From Pelomyxa schiedti (Eukaryota; Evosea; Pelobiontida; Pelomyxidae): DNA of 48,606 bases. The translations under genes and the position numbers were made by a program. Numbering within the stretch: position 1 is the first letter of the stretch; every line of letters starts with the position of its first letter. The notes beneath the pieces were generated by a model that searched no databases, had not been told where the DNA came from, and saw nothing but the letters and a program-made list of their open reading frames with translations. Below are positions 33,723-45,293 of the stretch, piece by piece. Where the stretch lies: contig JAHLWZ010000286.1 in the NCBI GenBank assembly GCA_020536535.1, forward strand, positions 1 through 48,606, read 5' to 3'.

Positions 33723-33877
33723 CCTGTGTTTTCCTGAGTTTGTTTGTTGTGGAAGATCGCTGCTAAAAAGTCAGCAACTTTCCAGCTGGAAAAACCACCT
33801 ATCTTTTTGGCGTTCCAACGTTTTAAGAGAACAAGAACGGAAGCGGAGACAATTGAAAACATCAGAAAAAACCCCGC
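33723..33877. promoter_or_regulatory. Divergent promoter, citrate-synthase-like / MFS
   Basis: 155 nt between divergent start codons must serve both genes. It is moderately AT-rich with no recognised element. Shared control of the two genes is a reasonable inference. Confidence 0.5.
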
Positions 33878-35342
33878 ATGGTGTTCAAGAAACACAACGA
33901 CTCCTACAAGAGAAACGGTATCCTTGGTCTTATTTTTACAGCGGTCTTCTATCTGGCATGGGGGAGCATCTCGTCAATACCTATATTTGTCACGGCACTC
34001 AAGCAGCACTTTGACCTTAACCAAAAGGCCGTAGCCTCGCTCTCATCCACTACATTCCTGGTTACACAGCTGTCGATGTTTCTTGCCCCTCTGCTCAGCA
34101 AGAGTGCCTCACTGCCTCAAATTGCCCTGGTCACTGCAACAGGGGCGCTGGGGTTCCTGGGGCTGTGCCTTTCGAGCTTCTTCCTCGATAGCCCAAGTGA
34201 CTTGTGGATGCTGCTGCTGTGCTGCGCCGTCATTGCGGTCTCGGCTGGTCTAAGTCAGGTCTGTGTACAAGGCCCGGCAACACATCTGCTGATCAAGGAA
34301 AAGAAACAACTGGTCTCGGGAATTGTGGCAACGAGTTTATGGTCTCTCTAGCTTCCTTTTAATTCCCCTGCTCATAGAATGATAGTGTAGGTGCCATTAT
34401 TACCTCAGCTGTCTGTCCAGAGGGAATGGGAAAATTAATTTCCGCAGAATTTCTGGGAGTGGCACTGGCCATGCTAATAGTGGGGACCATATGTGCCATT
34501 GTCATTCCGACACTTTACAGAAGGTTCATGGTAGGAGCTCCGATCGAGGAGACCAAGTCGCTACCAACCCTTCAAATATGGAAAGAATTCTTCACTGGGC
34601 CAACTAGCTGGCTTGTAATTGTATGCGTAGTGTGCAAAGTGACTGAGGGCATTGTTATAACATCAAACTGTGCTCTCATTGCAGAAACCTTTATGGTATG
34701 GATGAACCCAACCATTCATTGAGTTAAACGCAAATTAAGGATCCGGATTTGATGAGCATGTCCACAGTTGCTATGCTGTACCTTATCTGCCAGCTTATTG
34801 GCAGAACACTGAGCATATTCCTCGTATTCAGACACTCCCCACTAGTCCTCATGATCGTAGGGAGCTTTATTTACACCGTTCTTCTCATACTGCTTTCTGT
34901 TTGGGATTCAGGTAACCTGATTCTTCTGTTCCTTTCAGGGTTTGGAATTTTGTACGGGCTGCTGCTTCCGCTTACTTCTCCATTCTTGTTCTATGCAAGA
35001 GTAAGCAATGACCGCGCGTGGGCTTCCATCGCCCCCCTCACAATGGTACCAGCAGCAGTGCTGAGCATGATTGTCAACCTATTAGCTGGCCATGTATATG
35101 ACAAGAATGGAGTTGACACAGATACTGGGACTGTGTGCTACGGCTCCAAGTGCTGGAGGGATGGCTTCATCATTTGTGCAGTCGCTGCCATTATTGGGAT
35201 GATCGCTTCTGGCATTCTATTTGCCATTGCAGTGCGCCGACCTGCACAACCACTACACTCTCAGCTTAACTCACGATTCGAGGCAGGGGCATTCAGAGAT
35301 AAGCCCTCCGCCAAAGCTAACTATTTATTTCAGACAGTGTGA
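33878..35342 (+). CDS. Major facilitator superfamily transporter
   Basis: A 12-helix type membrane protein. Helix 1 is NGILGLIFTAVFYLAWGSIS, followed by helices around VASLSSTTFLVTQLSMFL, IALVTATGALGFLGLCLSSF, and LWMLLLCCAVIAVSAGL. After a 44-nt intron (GTCTCTCTAGC...AATGATAG) come VGAIITSAVC and GVALAMLIVGTICAIVIP. The second half includes WLVIVCVVCKVTEGIV, AMLYLICQLIGRTLSIFL, LLILLSVWDSG, LLLPLTSPFLFYAR and IICAVAAIIGMIASGILFAI. It most resembles nodulin-like/monocarboxylate-type MFS proteins; the substrate is unknown. A small-acid substrate would fit the neighbouring citrate-synthase and aconitase-family genes, but that is inference. There is another intron near 34696-34738. Confidence 0.82.
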
Positions 35343-35560
35343 AATAGGAAAAACATTTTTTCTTTCTTTAGCGTTTGTGCCCTGGAGTTGTCTCAATTCT
35401 TTGATACTTATACTCCCTCCAAGTCCTCGACACAACTCACATCCACCTCTAGGCACGAATATTCAATTTTTACAAGCCTGCGAAAAAAATTTCGTTTCCA
35501 GCAATCTGCAGCACTTGTTTATTTGAAAGCCATCAAACCGGTTAAAAAAAAGAAAAAACC

Positions 35561-37741
35561 ATGATTGCGCAGCTTAACTTGTTGCTGGTCTTGTGCTCCT
35601 CTTTGTTGGTGCGTAGTTGCTGTCAGAAACTGCAGAGTGGACCAGCTCCTGACTGGGTTGGTATGATGAGAGGACAATAATTCATCAACTTATCGCTTTA
35701 AGGCTTTGGTGTTTCTTTGACTCCAGCAAAGGGTGTTGCCTGGAGCCAACAACACAATTTTCTTGTGGGTACAACACAGGGAGAAGTCATTACTGTGGAT
35801 GACAGTGGTAACCCGGCTACCTTTCTTGATGACTCTCACCTGGGGACTGTGCTTGGAATTGTTACTGTCGAGAGCTTAAACTTGTTGTACTTATGCACAG
35901 TGCAGAACTTGTCTGAGGTTTGTAGAATAGTAGCGTGAGTCTCTTATCTCCTGTGTATAATAGTGTTTTCTAGGAACTGGGAAATTCTGGAGTTCTTTTA
36001 GTAGCTTTGGATTCCGGCGACTCCCTCAATGTTCGTGAATAATTTACTGCCGCTATGACTCTTCTCACTCTTATGAAGTATCTTCCACTTGCCACCAATG
36101 AGTCTGCGTATCCAAGTGATATTACTGTTGACGAAATAACTGGCACTGCCTTCGTAGTGGATTCTTCTTTGGCGATTATATACAGAATAACCAACGGAAA
36201 GACTGTAGAAGCATGGATAACAACGCCAGAGTATGTTGGCTTCCCTGCTTCCTCCTCCCTAAGGGCACCAATAGAATCCGTTCTGTGACAGGCATCACCT
36301 TAGCCAATAATGGAAGTATTCTTCTTGCGGTATCAGAGAAGGGTTACTTGTTGGCACTTGATACAACTGAAAAAACCCCAACCATTTCAAATTGCAAGTT
36401 ATCACAAGCACTCAATGAGGCGAGGGATATATCTGTAGACACACATACAAACGAGGAAGTCATTGTGGCAGCAAAGGACAAGATTTTCAGAGTGACAGCA
36501 CCACCTGATGGATGGCTCTCGTGTGGCACACTCCTCACAGACCTCTTATAAGTTAACCATTGAAAGGGAGGGACTCTTTCAAGTTAGCCAGTGTGATCCA
36601 AAACTCAGCTTGCCAATTAGAGCTTGTACTCTGAGAAACGGTAGCTTAGAGCTATTTCATGATTCCTCTTCCAAAAATCAAAACTACTTCTACTTTGAGA
36701 AGTACGCTGAAGGATTTGAGCAAGAAACCCCAGAACTTATAACTGCAAACAGGGTATATCTTCACACTACTGGCTTGACGATAATAACAGATTAAGAACG
36801 GAATCAGTCCAGAGGGTATTGAATGGAGTGATGTGCAACAAGGATTTTTCCTTAGTTCCACCACAGATGGGTCTATTTACTTAGCAGATGATTCTGGACT
36901 CGTGCAACAATTTGTACCACAAAGTACAACTGGAATAGCCTCCGTAGGAATACACACAGATAATATGCAAGGGATTGTAGTTTACGGGTTCCATAACGCC
37001 AGTATTTTCTCTGGTCCAGTGGTAGGATTCGAGTGTGGTATCAACATCTTGGACATTGTCAGTAGAAATGTTATTCAGACGGTAGATTTATCATTTTTCC
37101 CTGATACCACTTCTCGGCACCTTATAAATGATGTAACTACGGATTCTCTTGGTAACATCTATGGCACTGACTCATTTGGGAATCTCGTGTGGAAAGTTTC
37201 TCAATGGAGGGATGGCCTTTCAGTGTCTGTGAGCGCAACATTTGCAATCATTGTAAATTCTTCAGTATGCTCAAGTCTTGGCTTGAACGGGATTGCACAG
37301 ATCCCGCATTCTAATAACTTATTGGTGGGGTCTTGTACTTCTGGACAACTCTTCCTGCTGTACACTGGTATGTGCGCAAAATGTTCAAACAATGTTCTCA
37401 TGAGACCTTCTTTAAAAGAATCCTCCAATTATACTGAAGTAACTTTGTCAGAGCCCATCTGGGGCACTGATGGCCTCGTTGTGTGCCCTTCAGGGGCATG
37501 TGCGTACTCAACTTCTGCATCATGGATGTACTACATTGAGACCAGTGACACATGGTTATCAGCTACAGTAACAAAGTACTCGAGCCAGTTCAGCACAGAA
37601 TATGGCACAACAACTGCAACTCTGCGTTATGGAGAACCATACGCACTTCATTCCAAAGTGAGCTCACAGCAGAGTGTCTTTCCAATTGAAAACATTGGAA
37701 CGGAAGCAAATCCTCAGAGTGCCAACCTGGCATTAAAATAA
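35561..37741 (+). CDS. Secreted beta-propeller-like protein
   Basis: ATG 35561 begins a signal peptide (MIAQLNLLLVLCSSLLVRS). The rest is a string of beta-rich repeats like those of SMP-30/NHL/YVTN propellers: HNFLVGTTQGEVITVDDSG, YPSDITVDEITGTAFVVDSS, VTGITLANNGSILLAVSEKG, ARDISVDTHTNEEVIVAAKD, LINDVTTDSLGNIYGTDSFG and NGIAQIPHSNNLLVGSCTSG. A Cys-containing C-terminal region (TGMCAKCSNN, LVVCPSGACAY) follows, without a membrane anchor. Short introns interrupt at about 35661-35701, 35936-35974, 36230-36268 and 36550-36800; some junctions are uncertain. It is likely an extracellular or lysosomal binding protein; no enzyme motif was recognised. Confidence 0.72.
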
Positions 37742-37836
37742 TTCAAAATTCAGTCATATACGTGGCCTCCCCGTCTTGTTGCCAAGTGCTTCCAATTTCA
37801 AAAAACCGTTGTCTCGTAAGAACTCTCTTTTTGATA

Positions 37837-39655
37837 ATGACACTTGTGGAGAAGATAGTGCTACGGCACACCAACTTGGCTCAGCGCCCGTCTCCGGGAG
37901 ATTATGTCACTCTTCGCGTAGACGTGCGCGCAGCAAGGGACGTCGGCGGCCCAGGCATCATCAAGAGGCTGCGAAAAAAGGTTTCTTTTGTTTGCTCCGA
38001 ACTCATGACCTGTTTTTAACTGCCTGTTGTAACTGCACTTTATTTAACGTTGAACGGGTGAGGTGCCAGTGGTTGTTTGGGTGTGCATTTATGTGCTTAT
38101 TCTGATGATGGTTTGTTGGGCTGGTGTGGGGGCCGGGTGGGGTGTGGGGTGGGATGTAGGGCCTGTCGATAGAGGAGGCAGACAAGACGTGCATGATGCT
38201 GGACTGCTACCCCCTCGGGGCGGAGAGCCACCACGAATGCCGCGAGTTCGCGCAGGAGCGCGGCATGAGGCTGCTGGACGTGGACCAGGGCATCGGCTCC
38301 CACGTGCTCATTAGGAGGGGCATAGTGGGCCCCGGCGGCGTCTTTGCTTGCACCGATTCCCACGCCAACATAGTCGGCGCTGTGGGAGCTCTGGGCCTGG
38401 TGTGTTGCGTTTGCGTTTGCGTTTGCGTTTGCGTTTGCGTTTGCGTTTGCGTTTGCGTTTGCGTTTGCGTTCGTTTGCGTTGGCGTTGGCGTTGCCTCCT
38501 TCCTTCTTCCCCTCTTCAATACATTGATGAGTTCGTTCATGCCACACCTAAGTGATGGCAAAACTAATATCTACTCCTATGGAACGCTTTATGGGTTTTT
38601 GTAGGGTATGGGAGAGGTTGATATTGCACACTTGTTTGCCACTGGCGAGACCTGGTTCAAGGTTCCACCCTCGGTGAAGCTTGAGCTGACTGGAACACTG
38701 CCTGAGACTTCAACCCCAAAGGATGTGGCACTCGCCCTCTTACAGACATTCCATTGTGATACATTTCTTGGTGCTTCGATGGAGTTGGTTGGAAGCTACA
38801 CAGGTTTCTTTGATTGTGGTATCTTGGATTCATAGTCTTTAGAAAGTTTGGACCTTGCTGGCAGGATAACAATTTGTTCACTAGCAACGGAACTTGGTGT
38901 TCTTGCCATACTCATTCAACCCACTGAGGAAATATTGAGAGCAACTTCTTGCAATAGTAATTAGCACCACAATTCTCGTCATTATTTATTTTAATGTTTT
39001 AGGTATTGGACATCATGACCTTCAGCCCGATGATGATGCTCAGTATTCGCAAGTCCTCACATTTGACATATCTCACGTGCAACCACTGGTATCATTACCC
39101 GGCAACCCTGAAAACGTCGTTACAGTAAAGGAAATTCTAGGAACAAAGGTTATGACGCACTCAGAAACCACAAATATTTACAACCAATAGATTGATTCAT
39201 GTCTTATTGGCTCCTGTACAAATAGTAGTATCGAGGACTTACGAGTTGTAGCAAAAATCCTTTCTGTAAGCGACATTGCAAGCTAAATTCACAAGTCTTA
39301 CTGGTCAAGGGCCGACCTGTGGCTACAGGAGTAATACTCAAAATTGTTCCTGCAACCAGAGGCGATTATGTTCAGGCACTAGAAGAAGGTTTGATGAAAA
39401 TCTTCCTAGATTCGGGTGCCATTGTTGCAAATCCTGGCTGTGCGGGATGTGCAGCTGGCCAAGTTGGGCAAACTGGCGTGGGAGAAGTACCAATACACAA
39501 CACCAACAAATACTCACATCAAATAGGTGAGCTTAAGTTCTGGCAACAGAAATTTCCCAGGAAAGCAAGGTGGAGGACAGGTGTTCTTGGCATCTCCTGC
39601 TACGATTGCAGCTAGTGCTTTAATGGGACACATTACCACAACCGATTTCCTTTGA
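37837..39655 (+). CDS. Aconitase-family dehydratase, LeuC/HacA large-subunit type
   Basis: This is the large subunit type of 3-isopropylmalate dehydratase/homoaconitase, a [4Fe-4S] hydro-lyase that isomerises 2- to 3-hydroxyacids. Conserved blocks are [55 protein letters not shown] joined by intron removal to [38 protein letters not shown] (first cluster Cys), [10 protein letters not shown] (other two cluster Cys), and [19 protein letters not shown] followed by [12 protein letters not shown]. The last join uses a 40-nt intron (GTACCAATAC...CAAATAG). All three cluster cysteines are present. The swivel domain or small subunit (LeuD) is not encoded in the window and must be elsewhere. The first two introns (37979-38160 and 38400-38604) are far longer than the 45-nt norm, and the second holds a hexanucleotide repeat. 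Substrate specificity cannot be told. Confidence 0.88.
38405..38470 (+). repeat. (TTGCGT)11 intronic hexanucleotide repeat
   Basis: Eleven perfect TTGCGT units are followed by degenerate GTTGGC/GTTTGC copies to about 38496. It lies wholly inside the 205-nt second intron of the aconitase-family gene (donor G at 38400, acceptor AG at 38603-38604), so the long Cys-Val open frame through it is an artefact. Confidence 0.95.
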
Positions 39656-39679
39656 AATGAGACTATATTTTTCCCAAAG

Positions 39680-40801
39680 TTAAAAAGAGTGACGTGGGAG
39701 AATGGCTGCTTGACATGAAGTGATTAGTTCTTTGAAGTGTTCAGCATCTTGAAGTGTACCAACGACATCTCCCCAGTGGATTGGCTAATGAGTGAAGTAA
39801 ACGATTGGGACTAAAATACAACAGGCATATGCATACCACTGCAAATTTGGGCTGAATCACTGAAATGCATTGCGCAGCCTGTGTGGCGTCCATCGTGTAT
39901 GTTCCCCCGATTGGCACCATGGCAACATCGATGTGCTCATTTCTCAACTGTGGAATGTAAGACACAACCCTAAACAACAGTAAAGTTTAACCTGTTCCAT
40001 TTCCGGGCAAATACTAGTATCACCAGCATGGTAATATTTGATACCATCAACGGTTATTATGTACCCGACCCATTCTTTTTCCTGTGGACTATGATTTTGA
40101 CCGCAAAAAAAGCGAAAGGGGCCTTACCTTTGGGTGGAATGGCTTGTCAGGATTGTAGGCATGAACACCCTTGATGGTTACTGATCCAATAGTAACTGTT
40201 ACTCCAGGCCTTATGACCTCGATCCTATTCGTAGAGTCTTCACTCCAGTCATCCAACATTATTACCCAAGAGTTTTACGAACTGTGCTTGGAGAAGTCTT
40301 CTGCCACATCAGCAGTCATACACAACACCGTCTTTGGGGAGCACAACCTGCAACGAGGATTAACACAATGGGAAAAAAAAGGGAAAAAAAAAAAACAAAA
40401 AAGCGAAACACACCTGTCGATATCAGATGGAGAGAAGTGGTCTCTGTGAGAGTGGGTAATGCACAAAATGTCAGCAGCCGGGATTACACCCCCAGAGAGC
40501 TTCCAGGGATCCACGAAGACTGTAGTACCGTCCCTAACGCTGGTTATTTGGATGCTCGCATGCCCCAGCCACCGTAGTCCCTCCATGAACAAAGTTAACG
40601 TTTCGAGGGACAGGTAAACAAAATACGCGGAAAACAGCAGTTGGTGTCCTGGTTTTTATCAAAAACCTCCGTGGCATCTGCCTGGGAGAACGATTTGAGA
40701 TAGGGGTGTTCTGTCTCCAGGGATAGTGCATCGATCTTACTGTTTGTCACTGAGACAAGATTCAGGGCTAGAAAACCCAATGCGCAACCAGGACTCCTCA
40801 T
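39680..40801 (-). CDS. UPF0173-type metallo-beta-lactamase-fold hydrolase
   Basis: The metal site motif is ITHSHRDHFS (H-x-H-x-DH). It is preceded by LRWLGHASIQITS and TTVFVDPWKL, the standard start of UPF0173 proteins. Downstream are VTIGSVTIKGVHAYNPDKPF, EWVGYIITVDGIKYYHAGDT (metal-bridging Asp), IDVAMVPIGGTYTMDATQAA and PIHWGDVVGTLQDAEHF (final metal His). The fold binds two divalent metals and hydrolyses ester or amide bonds; the physiological substrate of this family is unknown. ATG 40801 gives an N-terminal extension of about 60 residues before the catalytic fold; a 46-nt intron (GTATTTTGT...TCATGGAG) joins them. The stop at 39680 lies only 24 nt from the convergent stop of the aconitase-family gene, and the start is 45 nt from the PARG start. 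Confidence 0.85.
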
Positions 40802-40846
40802 CGCTCCCGTGTGATATCTCAAGACATTCCGCGAAACAACCAAAAG
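40802..40846. promoter_or_regulatory. 45-nt divergent start-to-start interval
   Basis: The UPF0173 ATG (minus, 40801) and the PARG ATG (plus, 40847) are separated by 45 nt. If both starts are right, each promoter must overlap the other gene's coding region or 5' UTR. No core element was recognised. Confidence 0.45.
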
Positions 40847-42983
40847 ATGACCACCGAGGACTTCGTAGTACTTCCAACGGGAGCTCCTTCGGGCTGTTGT
40901 GTTGATTCCTCAGGTTTTGAGAGGCCTGAGGAGAGCCATTGGCCCAGGTGCAAATTGCTTCTGAGTTGCGGTGCACGTAGGGAGCCATGTTGGCTGAGGT
41001 TGCCGCTGCCGTCACCGCCGTCCCATAATCCAACGGCGACGGAGCACCCGCCCTGCACCTCAAATGCACCCCCTTCGTCGGGAAAGACCTCGACACCCAC
41101 GCAAGCTGCCGCCACGTCGACGGATTCCCCTGCAGCCGAGCAGCAGGGCGGCAGTTCGACCCCCGCCGCGTCCAAAGATGTTTCTTCTGCCGCGGCCTCC
41201 CCTTCAACAAGTGCTGCAACTTGTACGACAAGTAGTAGCAGTAGCAGTAGTAGCGGAACGAGCAGCTGTGCTGTTTCGTCGGACGAAGGCTTCCTGGATT
41301 TCCTATCTCTGGAGAAGATAGAAACAGCAGTCAACGACGTGGAATCCCTGGAACTGTTCCTTGTGAATGTGCAGCCCAAGTTGGTCAGGGCTCTGCCTCT
41401 AAAGGGACTGAGAGCGGCGCTGCCGGCACTGTTTGGAAATGAATGTGCAATTGCGGACTTCTTCCAGAGAATTTTCCCGTAGGCTCTCCTGAAGGCTTCT
41501 TGGGCTTCTTTTTAACCCTCTGACTGTACAATGTCTAGTTATATTTGTCAACTTGCTTTGTTGATAGAGTCTGAGTGGCCTGAGCAAAAACTCCCAGTCC
41601 TAAAATCTGGGATAGATGCTTCAATTACATGGACTCGCAAGCAGGTTTCTACTCAACGAATACTTAGTCCACTGACTGGAGGCACAGGCATCCATTCTTG
41701 TAGCTAATGCATTCTTTTCTTGTTTTACCGGGATTTCATCCTTTTTCAGCTTGTCAGTAGCCTTGCGTGTGTGCGACTAAATGACCTCTTTCTGCTCATC
41801 AGCAACAGAGAATCCGCACACAGCAACTTTAATGGGAGTCCTGCACTACTTTCACAGAATTTGTGATATTCCTCCTGAAGGTGCATTAACAATCCACAGG
41901 TCGCCTTCGTTTTTCATAATGTAATGAACTAACTTGTGTTTCAGACAGTGTATTCCTGTGGCACAAATTCCACACTGGGCAGATCTCACCCTAACACTGA
42001 GCGAAATCAAAATGCTACATAAAGCGGGTATAGAAGATCAAATTGGTGCCATTCGAGCAGATTTTGCAAATCGGGTAAAATATCTGGAAGAATGATATTT
42101 ATTTTAAACCAGAACCAGATGATTGGAGGAGGAGTCCTGAGGGGTGGCTGTGCTCAAGAAGAAATCCTTTTTGGTATCCTGTCACCTGAGTTGATTTCAA
42201 CCATCCTGGTTTGTGACCCAATGGAATCAAATGAAGCCATTATTTTCTCGGGACCAGAGCGATTTTCAACTTATACTGGGTATGGCAATCCCTAATAATT
42301 GTGCGTTTACTTATGGAGGGAAGATATTCACGTGCAGTACAGTGGATTGGAGACTACCAGGACAAGTCACCTTCCACAACTAAAATTGTTGCTTATGATG
42401 CCCTAATGCATCCTATGGCAGGTATTCAACGTACCATCTGTGCCATACACTAATATGTGAATAGCTCAGTATACACGAGAAATGATAGACAGAGAGCTTA
42501 TGAAGGTATATGTGGCACTCTTTGATCCCCAGAGTGCAGCACACAATGCACCCTTTGCAACTGGAAATTGGTAAACAGTCTTTGACTAGTACAAAATTGG
42601 CAACAATCTTTAATCTACCTAGGGGCTGTGGGGAATTTGGTGGCGACCAAGAACTCAAATTAATCATTCAGTGGATAGCCGCCTCAGCAACTGGAAGAGG
42701 TTTTTCACATAACAGATAAACCAGCATACTGACTTAAATAGATGTGTTATACACCTACTGGGGTGATGTGAAATTCATAGATACATTTAACGAATGGCTC
42801 ACAGCTCTCAAGGAACTCAGACCACAACTTACCATAAAAGACCTCTACAGTGCATGTGTTGCAGTCTGTGCGCCAATTTGGGAGGACGCCAAAAAGAATA
42901 CTGAACCAGCTGACGGCAAATACACAACTGTGTTTACGATGGTGCTGGACTATTTTCGTCCCAGCAGATGTTCTATCTCATAA
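40847..42983 (+). CDS. Poly(ADP-ribose) glycohydrolase (PARG)
   Basis: PARG cleaves ribose-ribose bonds of poly(ADP-ribose) in nucleus or cytosol. The diagnostic loop GGGVLRGGCAQEEILF with tandem catalytic Glu (QEE) is intact at about 42123-42170. It is preceded by the family blocks FICQLALLIESEWPEQKLPV, LKSGIDASITWTRKQ, LHYFHRICDIPPEG, IEDQIGAIRADFANR, and followed by LSPELISTILVCDPMESNEA, GPERFSTYTGYG, HNAPFATGNWGCGEFGGDQE and YWGDVKFIDTFNEWL. The long N-terminal region (40980-41300) is a Thr/Ser/Ala/Pro-rich linker, with poly-Ser from AGTAGC repeats, between a short conserved-looking start (MTTEDFVVLPTGAP) and the helical domain. Introns are 40-60 nt. The target PARP is not in the window. 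The stop is at 42981-42983, 78 nt from the convergent beta-helix gene. Confidence 0.92.
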
Positions 42984-43061
42984 AAAGGAAAAAAAGGAGC
43001 TTCAACCCGAAATACATTTATTTCTTTACGTGCAAAAGCCAAACATTTGTAGTTACAATAA

Positions 43062-45196
43062 CTATGGCCATACACAGCCATGCAAACAAGCACTCAATGT
43101 GGGAGCAATGTCCAAAGGTGAAACAACTGAATCAGAGCACAGAACGAACTGGGTGGAGGCATATCCACATGCCCTCCCTGATTGTGGTGAACCAAATGAG
43201 GTTGATAGCAGCCCAATAGGGTATGTGCTTGTTCCGGCACCATCTGCATTCACCAGGAAATATGCTCCTTCAACGTAGTTCTTAGTAACATTCCCACCAA
43301 TAATGTTGCTGCTCAGATACCAACCTTCATGGGTTAGTTCAAAAAGAAAACAATAGGATATACCATGGGGACCGAGGTTGATACCATAGGTACAACCCTT
43401 GCAGCTCACTGAATTCCCCGATATAGCTGTATTTCTAAAATCCCCGGAAGTAGAGCCATCAAAATTATCCAGCATCAAACCAGCGAAAGCTGGCTGTGCA
43501 GAGTGGTAGAAGGTGTTGTAAGATATAGTTGCCCCTTGTGCTCCGCCACATATGAGGTCTACATCGCTTTTTTAAAAGGTTAATCATTTTAGTCAGTAGA
43601 ATTATTTTTTAAAAAAACCTATTATCTTGGAAGTAGTTCCCAATCACCTGTGTCTGGAAGCCTGTGGAGTGAGCAGATAAAAGTGTGAGGCCATCAGACC
43701 ACATCATGTTCGTATTGTGGTCGCCATTGGGTCCAAACAAGTTATTGGTAATAGTTGCACTATCTCCGGACCACTCACAACTACTGCCACATACTGTGTT
43801 CCTTGACACGGAAGCAGTCAAGGTGCAGTTCGTGCATGAGGACACCTACATCAAATGCATTCAGAGTGTATGAGCAGAAAGAAAGGTTTACCTGCATGTT
43901 ATAGCCATATCTGGTTGATCCAGTGCTGCATTGATTCCAGGCGGCAGAACCTACCCTTGCAGCCCGGTTTCCATCAATAACAATATGGTCAATTACTATC
44001 TAATCTGATCAATAAGTGTCACAGTGTTTCAATCAGTAGTCATTACCCCAGATCCCTCCAATAGCAGTAATCCACCAAACGCAAACAAAGTTGGAGAAGC
44101 TAGAAGCACGGCGCAAGAGGCCCCATCTTTGCACGCCGGCAGTGATTCTGAACCACTTGTTCGGAGGGTAACTGGTGTATTTACTACTATCTGAGAAGAG
44201 ATCAAGTATGTTCCGGCGGGAAGAGACACTGTCCCATATATCCCGGCTTGGGTAATGCATGTCTGAAAAAGTTTATTGAACGAAATGTTTTATTTGAAAT
44301 TACTTGAATAGCAGAATCAGCCGCCGACTGCCCAGTATTGTCTGCGTAAATCCCACTGCATATTTCCACCAATGATTCAGGTTTAGGAAGACCGCAAGTG
44401 ACAATGTGTGCTCCAACAATTCCTTCACTTGCATCGACATGCACTCTCAACCAGTCCTCAGTATCTCCACCACAAGAGCAAGAACCGCTGTATGGATTCG
44501 AAACCATGCAGACAGTTCCCTGGCCGACGTCATCTTGAAGCTCCCAAGCACAACCAAAGGTTGATGAAGAACCAAGGGAGTCAGGACCACAGCAAATACC
44601 CAGATGAGAGCCAACCAAACCCCCAGTGGATGTGTCAGCAATGACGCGAGTATAGGTGGTCACAAAGCCACTAGGGCATTCACATCCACCAGAAAATACA
44701 TTGGGTATACGGCAACCTTGCCCACCATCAGCATCATCATCCCTCTGTGCAAAAAAAGAAAAAAAAAGTCAGCACATCCAGGTAACACATTCGTTCAACT
44801 TTACTTGGAATGTCCCTCCATAGGCGTTGTCAATGGCCCCAGAATCACACATATAGATATATCCTCCTACCAAATTGTTAAACAAGGCCCCACCGTAATC
44901 AGGACATTCCCGCAATTGCAATCCCAACCAACCACAACCCAAGCAACTGCAACTGGAACTAGACTAGACCCACCCATAATGTCGTTGACGACCCTTGCGG
45001 CTGCCCTTGGGGTGTACCCCGCCGGGCACGAGCACCCGCCGCCGCCCGCCACGGTGTTCCCGTTGTTGCACACCCCGTCGTCGTCCTGCTCGTACGACCC
45101 CCCGTACGACTGCGACGACCCGTGCGCCACCCCACCACAACACATCACGCCCACAGCCACGAAGGCGGCGGCTGCTACACCCACAACTGTGTGCAT
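43062..45196 (-). CDS. Secreted Cys-rich-repeat / right-handed beta-helix protein
   Basis: ATG 45196 starts a signal peptide (MHTVVGVAAAAFVAVGVMCC, then GGVAHG). Three related Cys-rich units follow. Each has a G-G-C-x-C-P-x-G core, then an RV-x(2)-D strand, then LVGxHIxxC: GGGCSCPAGYTP...NNLVGGYIYMC, then GGCECPSGFVTTYTRVIADT...GGLVGSHLGICC, then GSCSCGGDTEDWLRVHVDAS...GIVGAHIVTC. The C-terminal two thirds is a parallel beta-helix of the pectate-lyase/NosD kind: GIYGTVSLPAGTYLISSQIV, DHIVIDGNRAARVGS, NTVCGSSCEWSGDSATITNN, QTQVIGNYFQDN, GATISYNTFYHS and TAISGNSVSCKGCTYGINL. Such proteins are often polysaccharide-active or adhesive; no catalytic triad was assigned. Introns near 45000-44900, 44756-44806, 44263-44305, 43860-43890 and 43570-43620 interrupt it. 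Confidence 0.75.
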
Positions 45197-45293
45197 GGTC
45201 CTCCTTGCCTTTTGGAACTTCGGCGGATCCGATAAAGGCTGAGGAGAAAAAAACCGAAGATCTGATCTGGAAAGTAGAATTTGGAACACGCAA
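45197..45293. promoter_or_regulatory. Divergent promoter, beta-helix / RING-CH genes
   Basis: 97 nt between divergent start codons. No TATA-like element is obvious. Both flanking first exons are GC-rich while the interval itself is not. Confidence 0.45.

Noticed and set aside
38400-38555. Cys-Val repeat protein encoded by the hexanucleotide repeat
   Set aside because: The repeat lies inside an intron whose removal gives the conserved aconitase-family join [19 protein letters not shown].
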